A program made the translations under genes and the position numbers. This document shows, one piece after another, positions 30,368-38,768 of a DNA stretch of 64,000 nucleotides. The stretch is from the NCBI RefSeq assembly GCF_023516505.1, contig NZ_JAMGBB010000001.1, forward strand, positions 496,001 to 560,000, written 5' to 3'. Position 1 is the first letter of the stretch. Each line of letters begins with the position of its first letter. This DNA is from Sphingomonas brevis. Lineage in GTDB: Bacteria > Pseudomonadota > Alphaproteobacteria > Sphingomonadales > Sphingomonadaceae. Under the pieces are notes generated by a model that worked only from the letters and a program-made list of their open reading frames with translations, was not told the DNA's origin and made no database searches.

Positions 30368-30381
30368 CAGAGGCGGCCCGC

Positions 30382-31443
30382 TTAGCTATGTTCGATGACG
30401 ATGCTGTCGATGACGTTTGCCACGTCCTCGAATGCGTCGACGATCCGCTCGAGGTGCTTGAACAGTTCGCGCTTGACGATGAACTCGATCGCATTCCCGT
30501 CGCGGTGGGTCTGGAACGCGGCTTTCAGCCCGAGCGAGTGAATTTCGTCGGCATGGCCCTCCATCCGGACCAGCCGTTCGGTCAGTTCGTGGAGGCGGGT
30601 GCCATTGTCGCCGACGTTGCGCAGCAGCGGCATCGCCTCCGCGACAAGCCTTGCCGAGTCGACGATGATTGCGGCCATGTCCTTCATTTCCTGGCCGAAC
30701 TCAGTCACTTCATAAAGTTCGATGGCGGAAGCCGCCGCCTGCATTTCGTCGATCGAATCGTCCATCGCCCCGATCAGCGCGGTGATCGAGCTTCGATCGA
30801 ACGGGGTGAGGAAGGTTTGCCGAACCGTCTTCAGCACCTCGCGGATGATCTCGTCGGCGTCATGTTCGCGCTCGTAAATCTCACGCGCATTTTCGTGCAT
30901 GGCCGGCCCGCCCTGGATCAGGCGGCCGATCGCGTCGCCAGCGCCGGTGATGGCCACGGCATGCGCTTCGAACAATTCAAAGAAGCCGCCGGTTTTTGGT
31001 AGCAGCCGTTGGAACCAGGCAAACATCGGGCCCACTTTCGATTTCTCGGCGACGACGCTGAGGACCGAAGTCCGGCGCGCCACCTGGTTGAATTCACTGC
31101 TGTTAAAGGAACGGATGAGGTCGCGAAGATCGGGTTCCTCGACCGCGTTTGCGGCATCGCTCAGGCTGAACCAGCGCCGCTTGCGTTGCTTCTTCTCTTT
31201 CCAGTCGGAAAGTTCCTCGCTCACAGACAGGGGAAACACCTCGACGTCGGCCATCAGCGCCGCGCCGCTGCCCTTGCGCTTGCGGTAGCGATAGGTGCCA
31301 AGCGGAGTCGGGCAGACCGCGCCACGAACCCCGGCCTCTTCCTCCGCCTCCTGTGCGGCGGCGGAGTGAGGCGATACCGTGTTTGCGAAATTGCCCTTGG
31401 GAATCACCCACCTGCCTGATTCGCGCGACGTCACCAGCAGCAC
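30382..31443 (-). CDS. Nudix hydrolase-DUF47 (Pit accessory) fusion protein
   Basis: One open frame of at least 353 residues. Residues 1-110 form a Nudix domain of the DIPP type (GRWVIPKGNF, then QEAEEEAGV as the Nudix helix, with the usual first Glu and Arg replaced). After a linker, MFAWFQRLLPKTGGFFELFE begins a complete DUF47/PhoU-like domain, the usual partner of Pit. An internal ATG at 31026 could also start DUF47 alone. GTG 31443 is the first standard start, but Nudix-like sequence (IRQIAALPYRN) continues upstream to about 31506, where ATT follows AGGGG by 8 bases. The true start is therefore uncertain. Confidence 0.8.
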   Translation of the reverse strand: MLLVTSRESGRWVIPKGNFANTVSPHSAAAQEAEEEAGVRGAVCPTPLGTYRYRKRKGSGAALMADVEVFPLSVSEELSDWKEKKQRKRRWFSLSDAANAVEEPDLRDLIRSFNSSEFNQVARRTSVLSVVAEKSKVGPMFAWFQRLLPKTGGFFELFEAHAVAITGAGDAIGRLIQGGPAMHENAREIYEREHDADEIIREVLKTVRQTFLTPFDRSSITALIGAMDDSIDEMQAAASAIELYEVTEFGQEMKDMAAIIVDSARLVAEAMPLLRNVGDNGTRLHELTERLVRMEGHADEIHSLGLKAAFQTHRDGNAIEFIVKRELFKHLERIVDAFEDVANVIDSIVIEHS

Positions 31444-31589
31444 CTGGACCGGCGCGCGGAGCCCGCGGCCGACGTTTCGATAAGGCAGTGCGGCAATTTG
31501 GCGAATGGCTCTTACCCCTGTTGAGCGTTGGCGACGGACCTAGAGCCGAGGGATTGCCCCCGCAAGAACAATGACAATGATGTTACAGG

Positions 31590-31862
31590 TCAGCTTAGCG
31601 AGAGCCGCTCGGCGAGACCCACCAATCTTCCAAAGGTCATTAGATCTTCTGCCTCGACATCCTCATCCTCGATCAGGATTCCGAGCCGCTCCTCCATTTC
31701 GGTGAGCAGCGTCGCGACCGCCATTGAATCGAACTCCGGAAGGGCGCCGAACAGCTCGGTCTCGTCATCGAATTTGGCGACCCGCGATTTGGCCAGGCTG
31801 AGCACGTCGACCAACAGCGATCGCACCGTTTCATCGACTTGATTGCGATCGTCCAACGCCAA
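31590..31862 (-). CDS. Acyl carrier protein
   Basis: 90 residues. The phosphopantetheine site is the Ser of LPEFDSMAVATLL, and the four-helix ACP pattern is clear, with an acidic EDEDVEAEDL. It starts at TTG 31862 with a GGGGGA site. It is divergent from an acyl-CoA ligase and a PLP decarboxylase that match exosortase A-associated families, so it probably carries the acyl group for that module and not for general fatty acid synthesis. Confidence 0.85.
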   Translation of the reverse strand: MALDDRNQVDETVRSLLVDVLSLAKSRVAKFDDETELFGALPEFDSMAVATLLTEMEERLGILIEDEDVEAEDLMTFGRLVGLAERLSLS

Positions 31863-31921
31863 TTGCGGTCCCCCATGGTCGATATGCCGGGGCCTAAGGA
31901 AACTGCAGGCTCAATGCAATT

Positions 31922-31998
31922 CGTCATTGCGAGGAGCGCAGCGACGAAGCAATCCAGCAATCCAACATCTGGATTGCTTCGCTACGCTCGCAATGACG
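31922..31998. repeat. Dispersed palindromic repeat, family C, copy 1
   Basis: Arms CGTCATTGCGAGGAGCGC and GCTACGCTCGCAATGACG flank two GCAATCCAG/GGATTGC units, an imperfect long palindrome. Its last bases (CAATGACG) contain the ATG used by the downstream acyl-CoA ligase gene. Other copies: 36546-36618, 38181-38266, 38676-38761 and 46136-46215. Confidence 0.85.
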
Positions 31999-33489
31999 AC
32001 ACTTAGTCCGACACCCTATCCGCTCGACCATCTGGCGCTGCGCGGCGCGCCGGACGCGGTTGCCCTGGTGGCGGGTGATGAGCCGCTGACATTCGCCGGG
32101 CTGGATGCTGCCGTCGGGCGTATGGCTTTCGCATTGATGTCTAAGGGTCTGGAGCCTGGGGACCGCATCGCAACCTGGATGGGCAAGACCCGCATGGCCT
32201 GCCTGATGCCGTTGGCGGCGGCGCGCGCCGGGCTGGTCCATGTGCCGATCAATCCTGTCCTGAAGCACGCCCAGGCCGCGCATATTCTCGCCGACAGCGG
32301 GACGAAGCTGCTGATTGGCAATCGAGGCCGGCTGGATAGTCTCGGGACCGGCGAACTGGCGTGTGCGAATGCCATCGCTCTGGAGGATTGGGCCGATGGC
32401 GCGGAGGCATTGCCGCCATCGTCGTGCGATCCGAACGATCTCGTCGCGCTGCTGTACACAAGCGGCTCGACCGGCCGGCCCAAGGGCGTGATGCTGAGCC
32501 ACACCAATCTTTGGCTGGGTGCGGTCAGCGTGGCTCGCTACCTTGGGCTTTCGCCAAGCGACCGGACGCTGTGCGTGCTGCCTCTGGCGTTCGACTATGG
32601 CCAGAGTCAGCTGCTCTCGACCTGGGCGGCGGGTGGCTGCGCGATCGCCTTCGACTATCTCCTGCCGCGCGACGTGGTTCGGGCGGTCGGACGTCATGAC
32701 GTCACCGTCCTGGCCGGCGTCCCACCCTTGTGGCTGCAACTGGCCGAACAGGATTGGGGCGATGCCGGCCGAAGCTTGCGAACGCTGACCAATAGCGGGG
32801 GTCATCTGCCGGAGCGCGTGGTCCGCCGCTTGCGCGCACTCTTCCCTGAAGCGAAACTGCACCTGATGTACGGTCTCACCGAAGCCTTCCGCTCATCGAG
32901 CCTCGATCCTTCGCTGGTCGACGCGAATCCCGACAGCGTCGGCTCGGCCATTCCTTTCGCCGAGCTGATGGTCGTTCGCCCCGACGGAAGCGAAGCGCCA
33001 GCTGGCGAGGAAGGCGAGCTGGTCCATGCCGGGCCGCTCGTCGCGCAAGGCTATTGGCACGACGCGACGCGCACCGCCGAACGGTTCAAGCCGGCGCCCG
33101 GCTTCAGCAGGCTTGGCGGCATCGCCGTCTGGTCGGGCGATACGGTAGCGAAGGGCGAGGATGGGTTGCTGCGCTTCCGCGGCCGCGACGATGCAATGAT
33201 AAAGGTGGCGGGCAATCGCATCAGTCCGACCGAAATCGAGGAAGCAGCTCTCGCCAGCGGCGCGGTAAGCGAGGCAGCGGCATTCGGCGTGCCTGATGCG
33301 CGGCTGGGGCAGGCCATCCTGCTTGTCGCGGTGGCCAAGGGTCAGGACGCAGAGCAGAGGCTGCTGACCTGGTTCCGGCGCGAGCTTCCCGCGCACATGT
33401 TGCCGCAGCGGGTCATGTGGAAGCTGGAATTGCCTGTCGGGCCGAACGGCAAGCTGGACCGCGCTGCCTTGAAGGCTGAGCTCGCATGA
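31993..33489 (+). CDS. Acyl-CoA ligase (AMP-forming), exosortase A-associated type
   Basis: ANL-superfamily enzyme of 498 residues that activates a carboxylic acid as acyl-AMP for transfer to CoA or a carrier protein. P-loop LLYTSGSTGRPKGVMLSH, A5 motif MYGLTEAF and the C-terminal FRGRDDAMIKVAGNRISP with the later Gly/Lys (GPNGKLDR). I recognise it as the type found beside exosortase A loci in proteobacteria. The ATG at 31993 lies inside a family C repeat. It overlaps the decarboxylase gene by four bases. Confidence 0.87.
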   Translation: MTTLSPTPYPLDHLALRGAPDAVALVAGDEPLTFAGLDAAVGRMAFALMSKGLEPGDRIATWMGKTRMACLMPLAAARAGLVHVPINPVLKHAQAAHILADSGTKLLIGNRGRLDSLGTGELACANAIALEDWADGAEALPPSSCDPNDLVALLYTSGSTGRPKGVMLSHTNLWLGAVSVARYLGLSPSDRTLCVLPLAFDYGQSQLLSTWAAGGCAIAFDYLLPRDVVRAVGRHDVTVLAGVPPLWLQLAEQDWGDAGRSLRTLTNSGGHLPERVVRRLRALFPEAKLHLMYGLTEAFRSSSLDPSLVDANPDSVGSAIPFAELMVVRPDGSEAPAGEEGELVHAGPLVAQGYWHDATRTAERFKPAPGFSRLGGIAVWSGDTVAKGEDGLLRFRGRDDAMIKVAGNRISPTEIEEAALASGAVSEAAAFGVPDARLGQAILLVAVAKGQDAEQRLLTWFRRELPAHMLPQRVMWKLELPVGPNGKLDRAALKAELA

Positions 33490-34703
33490 AGGCGCTGGGA
33501 CCGATCCCGCCTGGTTTCGAGAATGACGGCGAAGGCCGGCTGTTGATCGGGGGCCATGATGTCGAGACGTTGGTCGAACATGCGGGTGGCACGCCGTTGT
33601 TCGTCTATGACAGCGAGCGGATCGCCCTGCAGGTCCGGCGGTTGCGGACGGCGTTTCCGGAGTTGGGGCTGCATTATGCCGTCAAAGCAAATCCTTACGC
33701 GCCGCTACTCGAAGCCATGGCAAATCTGGTCGACGGCTTCGACGTGGCTTCGTCGGGTGAGCTCGGCAAGGTCGCGCATCTCGGCCTGCCGATCAGCTTT
33801 GCCGGGCCGGGCAAGCGCTCGCCTGAAATTGAGACCGCGATCCGCGCGGGAATTACCATCAACCTCGAAAGCGAAGGCGAAGCGGAGCGGGCTTTGGCGA
33901 TCTGCAAGCGCGAGGAGCTGGAGGCCAAGCTGGCGGTGCGGGTCAATCCGCCGTTCGGGCTCAAGGGCTCGGGGCAGAAGATGGGCGGCATCCCGAGCCA
34001 GTTCGGAATCGACCATGACCGCGTCCCGGCACTGGTCCGTCGCATCGTCGAGGCAGGCGCCAATTGGCAGGGCCTGCACATATTTGCCGGCAGCCAGGCG
34101 CTTCAGGCCGATGCGCTGATCGAGCTGCAGCGCGAAACGGTCGCGCTGGCGGCCTCGATTTGCGAGGAGGCCGGCCAAGTGCCTCCGCACGTCAATCTCG
34201 GCGGTGGTTTCGGCATTCCCTATTTCTCCAAGGACGAGCCGCTTGACGTCGAAGCGGTGGGAGAATCGCTTGCCAAGACTCTGACGGAACGACCTAAAAT
34301 TCTTCGCGACACTAAGTTTGCAATTGAGCTGGGCCGATGGCTGGTTGGCGAGGCGGGGGTCTATCTGACCCGCATCGTCGACAAGAAGGAGAGCCGCGGA
34401 AAGACCTTCCTGGTGACCGACGGGGGGCTCCAGCACCAGCTCGCGGCCTCGGGCAATTTCGGCCAGCTGCTGCGCCGCAACTACCCTGTCGCCATCGCCA
34501 GTCGAATGGGCGCTGAGGCCGAGGAAGAAGTGACCATTACGGGCTGCCTGTGCACCCCGCTCGACCTCCTGGCCGACGAGGCGATATTGCCCCGGGCGGA
34601 GGTCGGCGACCTGGTCGCCATCTTCTGCGCCGGCGCCTATGGCCTCAGCGCCAGCCCGACCGGCTTCCTCAACCAGCCGATGGCGAGGGAGATGCTTGTT
34701 TAG
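33486..34703 (+). CDS. PLP-dependent decarboxylase, exosortase A-associated type (LysA/ornithine decarboxylase fold)
   Basis: 405 residues, fold-type III. The PLP Lys is in LHYAVKANPYAPLLEAM; HIFAGSQAL and VNLGGGFGIPYF are the barrel and phosphate loops, and GAYGLSASPTGFLNQP closes the active site. It resembles diaminopimelate decarboxylase but belongs to the group found with exosortase A. It may make an amine or act on a ligase-bound amino acid; the substrate is unknown. Coupled to the ligase by ATGA. Confidence 0.86.
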   Translation: MKALGPIPPGFENDGEGRLLIGGHDVETLVEHAGGTPLFVYDSERIALQVRRLRTAFPELGLHYAVKANPYAPLLEAMANLVDGFDVASSGELGKVAHLGLPISFAGPGKRSPEIETAIRAGITINLESEGEAERALAICKREELEAKLAVRVNPPFGLKGSGQKMGGIPSQFGIDHDRVPALVRRIVEAGANWQGLHIFAGSQALQADALIELQRETVALAASICEEAGQVPPHVNLGGGFGIPYFSKDEPLDVEAVGESLAKTLTERPKILRDTKFAIELGRWLVGEAGVYLTRIVDKKESRGKTFLVTDGGLQHQLAASGNFGQLLRRNYPVAIASRMGAEAEEEVTITGCLCTPLDLLADEAILPRAEVGDLVAIFCAGAYGLSASPTGFLNQPMAREMLV

Positions 34704-34710
34704 CTCGAAC

Positions 34711-34796
34711 CGTCACCCCAGCGGAGGCTGGGGCCCATGTCGCTCCGCAACGCTTGTTTTGAATGACGTGGATCCCAGCCTTCGCTGGGATGACGG
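34711..34796. repeat. Dispersed palindromic repeat, family A, third copy
   Basis: Arms CGTCACCCCAGCGGAGGCTG and CCCAGCCTTCGCTGGGATGACG, as at 557-654 and 1286-1370. It separates the convergent decarboxylase and truA genes. Confidence 0.8.
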
Positions 34797-34801
34797 TGGA
34801 A

Positions 34802-35542
34802 TCAGGGATACACCGCCTCGACGAAATACAGCCCTTCCGGCGGCGCGTTGAGGCCGAGCGCCTGCCGGTCCTTCGCCTCCAGCGCGGTCTTCACATCCCC
34901 CGGCGTCCACCGACCGCGCCCGACCAGGGCCAGGCAGCCGACCATCGATCTCACCTGGTGATGGAGGAAGCTCCGGGCGGCGGCGCGGATATGGATTTCC
35001 TCGCCGACTTGGCTGACCGTCAGGCTGTCGAGCGTCTTCAACGGACTTTGCGACTGGCAATGGACCGATCGGAAGGTGGTGAAATCATGGCGCCCGACAA
35101 GGTGCGCCGCGCCCTCGGCCATCGCCTCCGCATCCAATGCGATCGGCACATGCCACACCTTGCCTTTGTCCAGCGCGGGAGGGGCGCGGCGGTTCAGGAT
35201 CCGATAGAGGTATCGCCGGCCGACGCAGCTGAATCGCGCATGCCAGTCGTCGGCAACCGGCTCGACCGCCGTCACGCTGACCGGGGCGGGCCTGACCAAT
35301 GCGTTGATCCCCTCGCGCAACCGATGTTCAGTCAGCGTCTTCATAACGTCGACGTGGGCCGCCATCGCCAGCGCATGCACGCCCGCGTCAGTGCGCCCTG
35401 CGGCATGGATCGTGGCCAGCTCCCCGGTCATCCGGAACGCCGCCTGCTCCAGCGCCTCCTGCACCGACGGGCCATGGTCCTGCCGCTGCCAGCCCATGAA
35501 CGGCCCGCCGTCATATTCGATCGTCAGGCGCCAGCGGGTCAT
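34802..35542 (-). CDS. truA: tRNA pseudouridine(38-40) synthase TruA
   Basis: 246 residues. Catalytic Asp in [15 protein letters not shown]-terminus [17 protein letters not shown] and the C-terminal [13 protein letters not shown] are typical. Its ATG overlaps the fmt stop (ATGA at 35539-35542), so both are translated from one message. Confidence 0.96.
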   Translation of the reverse strand: MTRWRLTIEYDGGPFMGWQRQDHGPSVQEALEQAAFRMTGELATIHAAGRTDAGVHALAMAAHVDVMKTLTEHRLREGINALVRPAPVSVTAVEPVADDWHARFSCVGRRYLYRILNRRAPPALDKGKVWHVPIALDAEAMAEGAAHLVGRHDFTTFRSVHCQSQSPLKTLDSLTVSQVGEEIHIRAAARSFLHHQVRSMVGCLALVGRGRWTPGDVKTALEAKDRQALGLNAPPEGLYFVEAVYP

Positions 35543-36507
35543 TGAAGCATCGTGCCCTTTGCGATTGCAAAGCCTCGAAGCAGCTCGTTGCCGCTCATCG
35601 CGCCCTTACCGGCGCGCTGCAGGAGCGTCGGCCTAAGGGCGCCATTGCCGCACTGGATTAGCAAGCCATCGTCCAATACCTGTCCGTCATTCCCGCGAAA
35701 GCGGGAACCCAGATCTTCTATTTGGTCCGCTGGGTCCCCGCTTTCGCGGGGATGACAAGCTGAAGGTTCAACTTCCGCGGCCAGGATCTTGATCCGCTCG
35801 CCATTGGCTTCGAACCAGGCGCCTGGGAAGGGCGCCAGGCCACGGACGAGGCGGACCAGCTCGGCCGCTGGCCGTGACCAGTCGATCCGCGCCTCGGCCT
35901 TGCTGATCTTGCCGGCATAGGTGACCCCATCCTTGGGCTGCTCGATCGGATCGTAATTGGGCAGGTCGGCGAGCACCTCGACCATCATCGCCGCGCCCAA
36001 TTTCGCTAACTCTTCCGTGAGTTGTGCAGCATTCTTGTCATCGATTTCAACCGCGCGCTTGAACAGCATCGGGCCAGTATCGAGGCCCGCCTCCATCTGC
36101 ATGATGGTGATGCCGGTCGCCTCATCGCCGGCCATGATCGCCCGCTGTACCGGCGCGGCGCCGCGCCAGCGCGGCAGCAGCGAGCCATGGACGTTCAAAC
36201 ATCCCAGCATCGGGGCATCCAGGATCGCTTGCGGAAGGATCAGGCCATAGGCGGCGACCACCGCGACGTCGGCCTCCAGCTCGGCGAAGGCCTGCTGCTC
36301 CGCTTCACCTCTGAGCGACTTCGGATAGCGAACCTCGATGCCCAGCTCTTCGGCGCGTTGCTGCACCGGGGTCTCTCGCTCGCCCTTGCCGCGGCCGGCG
36401 GGGCGAGGCGGCTGGGTATAGGCCGCGACCACCTCATGGCCGGCGTCGACCAGCGCCTCGAGCGTCGGTACCGCAAAGTCCGGGCTGCCCATGAAGATGA
36501 TCCGCAT
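35539..36507 (-). CDS. fmt: Methionyl-tRNA formyltransferase, with in-frame repeat insertion
   Basis: Formylates initiator Met-tRNA; 322 residues. N-terminus [19 protein letters not shown], the catalytic region [34 protein letters not shown] and the C-terminal OB domain. Residues about 251-274 are encoded by a family B palindromic repeat (35685-35756) inserted in frame, between the end of EVEPSA and [13 protein letters not shown], in the C-terminal domain. The rest of the enzyme is intact, so the protein is probably functional. Followed by truA; def lies about 750 bases away on the other strand. Confidence 0.95.
   Translation of the reverse strand: MRIIFMGSPDFAVPTLEALVDAGHEVVAAYTQPPRPAGRGKGERETPVQQRAEELGIEVRYPKSLRGEAEQQAFAELEADVAVVAAYGLILPQAILDAPMLGCLNVHGSLLPRWRGAAPVQRAIMAGDEATGITIMQMEAGLDTGPMLFKRAVEIDDKNAAQLTEELAKLGAAMMVEVLADLPNYDPIEQPKDGVTYAGKISKAEARIDWSRPAAELVRLVRGLAPFPGAWFEANGERIKILAAEVEPSACHPRESGDPADQIEDLGSRFRGNDGQVLDDGLLIQCGNGALRPTLLQRAGKGAMSGNELLRGFAIAKGTMLQ
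35685..35756. repeat. Family B palindromic repeat inside fmt
   Basis: 72 bases (24 codons) with both arms intact: GTCATTCCCGCGAAAGCGGG and CCCGCTTTCGCGGGGATGAC. It is the same element as 29257-29326 and encodes a hydrophilic Arg/Gly/Asp-rich stretch in Fmt. Confidence 0.9.
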
Positions 36508-36545
36508 CGGCGCCCTATGGCCGAGCAGAGGGAAAATTCCTACAT

Positions 36546-36618
36546 GGATTGCTTCGTCACTGCGTTCCTCGCAATGACGGTATCTCTGTCGTCATTGCGA
36601 GCGAAGCGAAGCAATCCA
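36546..36618. repeat. Dispersed palindromic repeat, family C, copy 2 (arms swapped)
   Basis: Two family C units meet the other way round: GGATTGCTTCGTCAC...GCAATGACG followed by CGTCATTGCGAGCG...GCAATCC. It lies between the divergent fmt and recR starts and ends three bases before the recR ATG. Confidence 0.8.
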
Positions 36619-36621
36619 GTC

Positions 36622-37218
36622 ATGGCTAGCCACCAAATAGAGGCGCTCACGCAGGCGCTTGCCAGGCTCCCCGGCCTTGGCCCGCGCTCCGCGCGGCGGG
36701 CGGTGCTGCACCTGATGAAGAAGCGCGAGGCCTCGCTTGAGCCGCTGCTGGCCGCCCTCCGAGCCGTCGCCGATACGCTGTCGACCTGTTCGACCTGCGG
36801 CAATGTCGACACCAGCGATCCGTGCAGCATCTGCCGAGACGCGAAGCGCGACGACCGCCTGCTGTGCGTGGTCGAGGAAGTCGCTGACCTGTGGGCGCTG
36901 GACCGTTCGCGGCTGTTTCCCGGCCGTTACCATGTGCTAGGCGGCCGGCTGTCGGCGCTGGAAGGGGTGCGGCCCGAGGATTTGTCGATCGACAGGTTGG
37001 TCCAGCGCGTTTCCGCCGGCGGGATCGACGAGGTCGTCCTCGCCATGAACGCGACGCTGGAGGGCCAGACCACGGCCCACTACCTGGCTGAGCGGCTGGA
37101 GAAATTTCCTATTCGTCTCACGCAGTTGGCCCACGGTCTTCCGGTTGGCGGCGAGCTCGACTATCTTGACGAGGGGACGCTCGCCCAGGCCTTGCGCGCG
37201 CGGCGACCCGTTGCTTGA
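36622..37218 (+). CDS. recR: Recombination protein RecR
   Basis: 198 residues; works with RecF and RecO to load RecA at gaps. Helix-hairpin-helix [19 protein letters not shown], a zinc finger with [16 protein letters not shown], then a Toprim domain. ATG 36622 is immediately after a family C repeat, so its ribosome site (if any) is part of the repeat. 31 bases before def. Confidence 0.96.
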   Translation: MASHQIEALTQALARLPGLGPRSARRAVLHLMKKREASLEPLLAALRAVADTLSTCSTCGNVDTSDPCSICRDAKRDDRLLCVVEEVADLWALDRSRLFPGRYHVLGGRLSALEGVRPEDLSIDRLVQRVSAGGIDEVVLAMNATLEGQTTAHYLAERLEKFPIRLTQLAHGLPVGGELDYLDEGTLAQALRARRPVA

Positions 37219-37249
37219 ACCCCTTCACTTGAAAGACTAAATCGCCGCC

Positions 37250-37798
37250 ATGGCCCTTTTGCCCATCTTTGAGACGCCCGATCCGATGCTCCGCCAGATT
37301 TCGACGCCGGTCGAAAAGGTGGACGATGAGCTGCGCGCGCTAATCGCCGACATGTTCGAAACCATGTACGCCGCGCCGGGCATCGGCCTTGCCGCGGTGC
37401 AGGTCGGCGTTCCCAAGCGGCTTCTCGTGATGGACTTGCAGGAGCCGGAGGATGAGGACGATCCGGAGAGCAAGCCGATCCGCGAGCCACGTGTGTTCAT
37501 CAATCCCGAGATCATCTCTCACTCGGATCAGGAAGTGCCCTACACCGAGGGTTGCCTGTCGGTGCCCGACCAATATGCCGAGGTGATGCGGCCGGACCGG
37601 ATCCGCGCCCGCTGGCTCGACGAGCATGGCAAGAGCCACGAGAAGGACCTCGACGGGCTACTGGCCGTCTGCCTGCAGCATGAAATGGACCATCTCGAGG
37701 GTATTCTCTTCATCGACCATCTGTCGAAGCTGAAGCGCGACATGGTCCTGAAAAAGCTGGCCAAGGCGCGGAAAGAGCGCGGATTGCGCGCCGCTTGA
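37250..37798 (+). CDS. def: Peptide deformylase
   Basis: Removes the N-formyl group from new proteins; 182 residues. All three motifs are intact: PGIGLAAVQVG, EGCLSVP (metal Cys) and QHEMDHLEGILF (HExxH). The C-terminus is extended with basic residues. It is downstream of recR and overlaps the next gene by TGATG. Confidence 0.97.
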   Translation: MALLPIFETPDPMLRQISTPVEKVDDELRALIADMFETMYAAPGIGLAAVQVGVPKRLLVMDLQEPEDEDDPESKPIREPRVFINPEIISHSDQEVPYTEGCLSVPDQYAEVMRPDRIRARWLDEHGKSHEKDLDGLLAVCLQHEMDHLEGILFIDHLSKLKRDMVLKKLAKARKERGLRAA

Positions 37799-38169
37799 TG
37801 GGCGACGCGCCCTATCACGCCCATATTTATTACTCCGACGGGGAACGATCGGCCGCGAGTGCCCTGCGCGATCAATTCACCGCCCGCCCCGAAATCCTGT
37901 TCACCGGCCAGATGACCGACCGCGGCGTTGGCCCGCACCCGATCCCTCAATATGAGGTGCACTTCCTTGGATCGTCGCGCGACAGCGTCATCGCCGCGAT
38001 CGAAGCATCGGGCCTGCGCGCGCTGGTCCATCCGCTGACCAACGACGACCTTGTCGACCATACGACGCTGGCCCACTGGATCGGCGAGCCACTGGAACTG
38101 GACGTGTCGGTGCTCGATCCGCCCGGCATCAACCAGGGCGTCCCGCGCTTCGGCAAATCGGATTTCTAG
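37798..38169 (+). CDS. DOPA 4,5-dioxygenase family protein
   Basis: 123 residues; the start YHAHIYYS and the middle PHPIPQYEVHF match the DOPA 4,5-dioxygenase family (small alpha/beta protein with conserved His). Real substrate in bacteria unknown. The ATG overlaps the def stop. HTTLAHWIGEPLELD contains the second conserved His. Confidence 0.84.
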   Translation: MGDAPYHAHIYYSDGERSAASALRDQFTARPEILFTGQMTDRGVGPHPIPQYEVHFLGSSRDSVIAAIEASGLRALVHPLTNDDLVDHTTLAHWIGEPLELDVSVLDPPGINQGVPRFGKSDF

Positions 38170-38180
38170 TCGGCCGTCTT

Positions 38181-38266
38181 CGTCATTGCGAGGACCCCGG
38201 ACTTGGTCCGGGGGACGCGGCAATCCAGTTGCGACGCTGGATTGCTTCGCTACGCTCGCAATGACG
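38181..38266. repeat. Dispersed palindromic repeat, family C, copy 3, with nested hairpin
   Basis: Arms CGTCATTGCGAGGACC and GCTACGCTCGCAATGACG. The left arm carries a nested CCCCGGACTTGGTCCGGGG hairpin (38194-38212). It lies between convergent genes. Confidence 0.8.
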
Positions 38267-38274
38267 GAAATTAT

Positions 38275-38664
38275 TTAGGCCAGGCTCGCCGCCGCATTGG
38301 CGCAGTCGCTGGCGCATTCGCGGCAGATTTGCGCGCACAGCTTGCAATGCTCATGGTCGTGCTGCTCGCACTCGGCGGCGCATTGCTCGCACATTCGCGC
38401 GCACAGCTGGAGAAGCTCGCGCAGGATCGGCTGGTCGTTGCCGGTTCGCCTGAGGCCCAGGCGTGCGGTCGCCTCGCAGATGTCCGAGCAATCGAGGCAC
38501 AGCCGGACACATTGGGTCATGTCCATCGCCTCGGCCATGCAGGCGTCGGCACAGCTCAGGCACATCTTCGCGCAGTACATCAAATGATGGACCGCATCGC
38601 CGAGCGGCTGGTTCACATGGTCCTTGGATGCCGGGTGAAGCGCGATCATCTTGCGGATGGACAA
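38275..38664 (-). CDS. Four-helix bundle copper-binding protein (DUF326)
   Basis: About 130 residues, Cys- and His-rich: YCAKMCLSCADACMAEA, LCLDCSDICEAT, LCARMCEQCAAECEQHDHEHC and CKLCAQICRECASDCA fit the DUF326 ferredoxin-like/copper storage family (Csp-like), in which the Cys line a helix-bundle core. TTG 38664 has GGGAGA seven bases upstream; an ATG four codons on (38649) lacks such a site. No signal peptide, so probably cytosolic. The start lies next to a family C repeat. Confidence 0.85.
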   Translation of the reverse strand: MSIRKMIALHPASKDHVNQPLGDAVHHLMYCAKMCLSCADACMAEAMDMTQCVRLCLDCSDICEATARLGLRRTGNDQPILRELLQLCARMCEQCAAECEQHDHEHCKLCAQICRECASDCANAAASLA

Positions 38665-38675
38665 TAGAATTCTCC

Positions 38676-38761
38676 CGTCATTGCGAGCACGGCATAGCCG
38701 GGCGCGGCAATCCATGCACCCCCCAATGGATTGCTTCGTCTCTTCGTTCCTCGCAATGACG
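38676..38761. repeat. Dispersed palindromic repeat, family C, copy 4
   Basis: Arms CGTCATTGCGAGCACGGC and GTTCCTCGCAATGACG with GCAATCC/GGATTGC inner units. It lies between the divergent DUF326 and hydrolase-OsmC starts, so it must lie in or beside both promoters. Confidence 0.8.
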
Positions 38762-38768
38762 GGCTGAA

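Noticed and set aside
31026-31100. Nudix and DUF47 as two separate genes
   Set aside because: No stop separates them and the linker is open; kept as one fused gene with the internal ATG noted as an alternative.
35685-35756. Possible frameshift or pseudogene in fmt
   Set aside because: The insertion is a multiple of three and the frame continues to the normal C-terminus, so the gene is intact.
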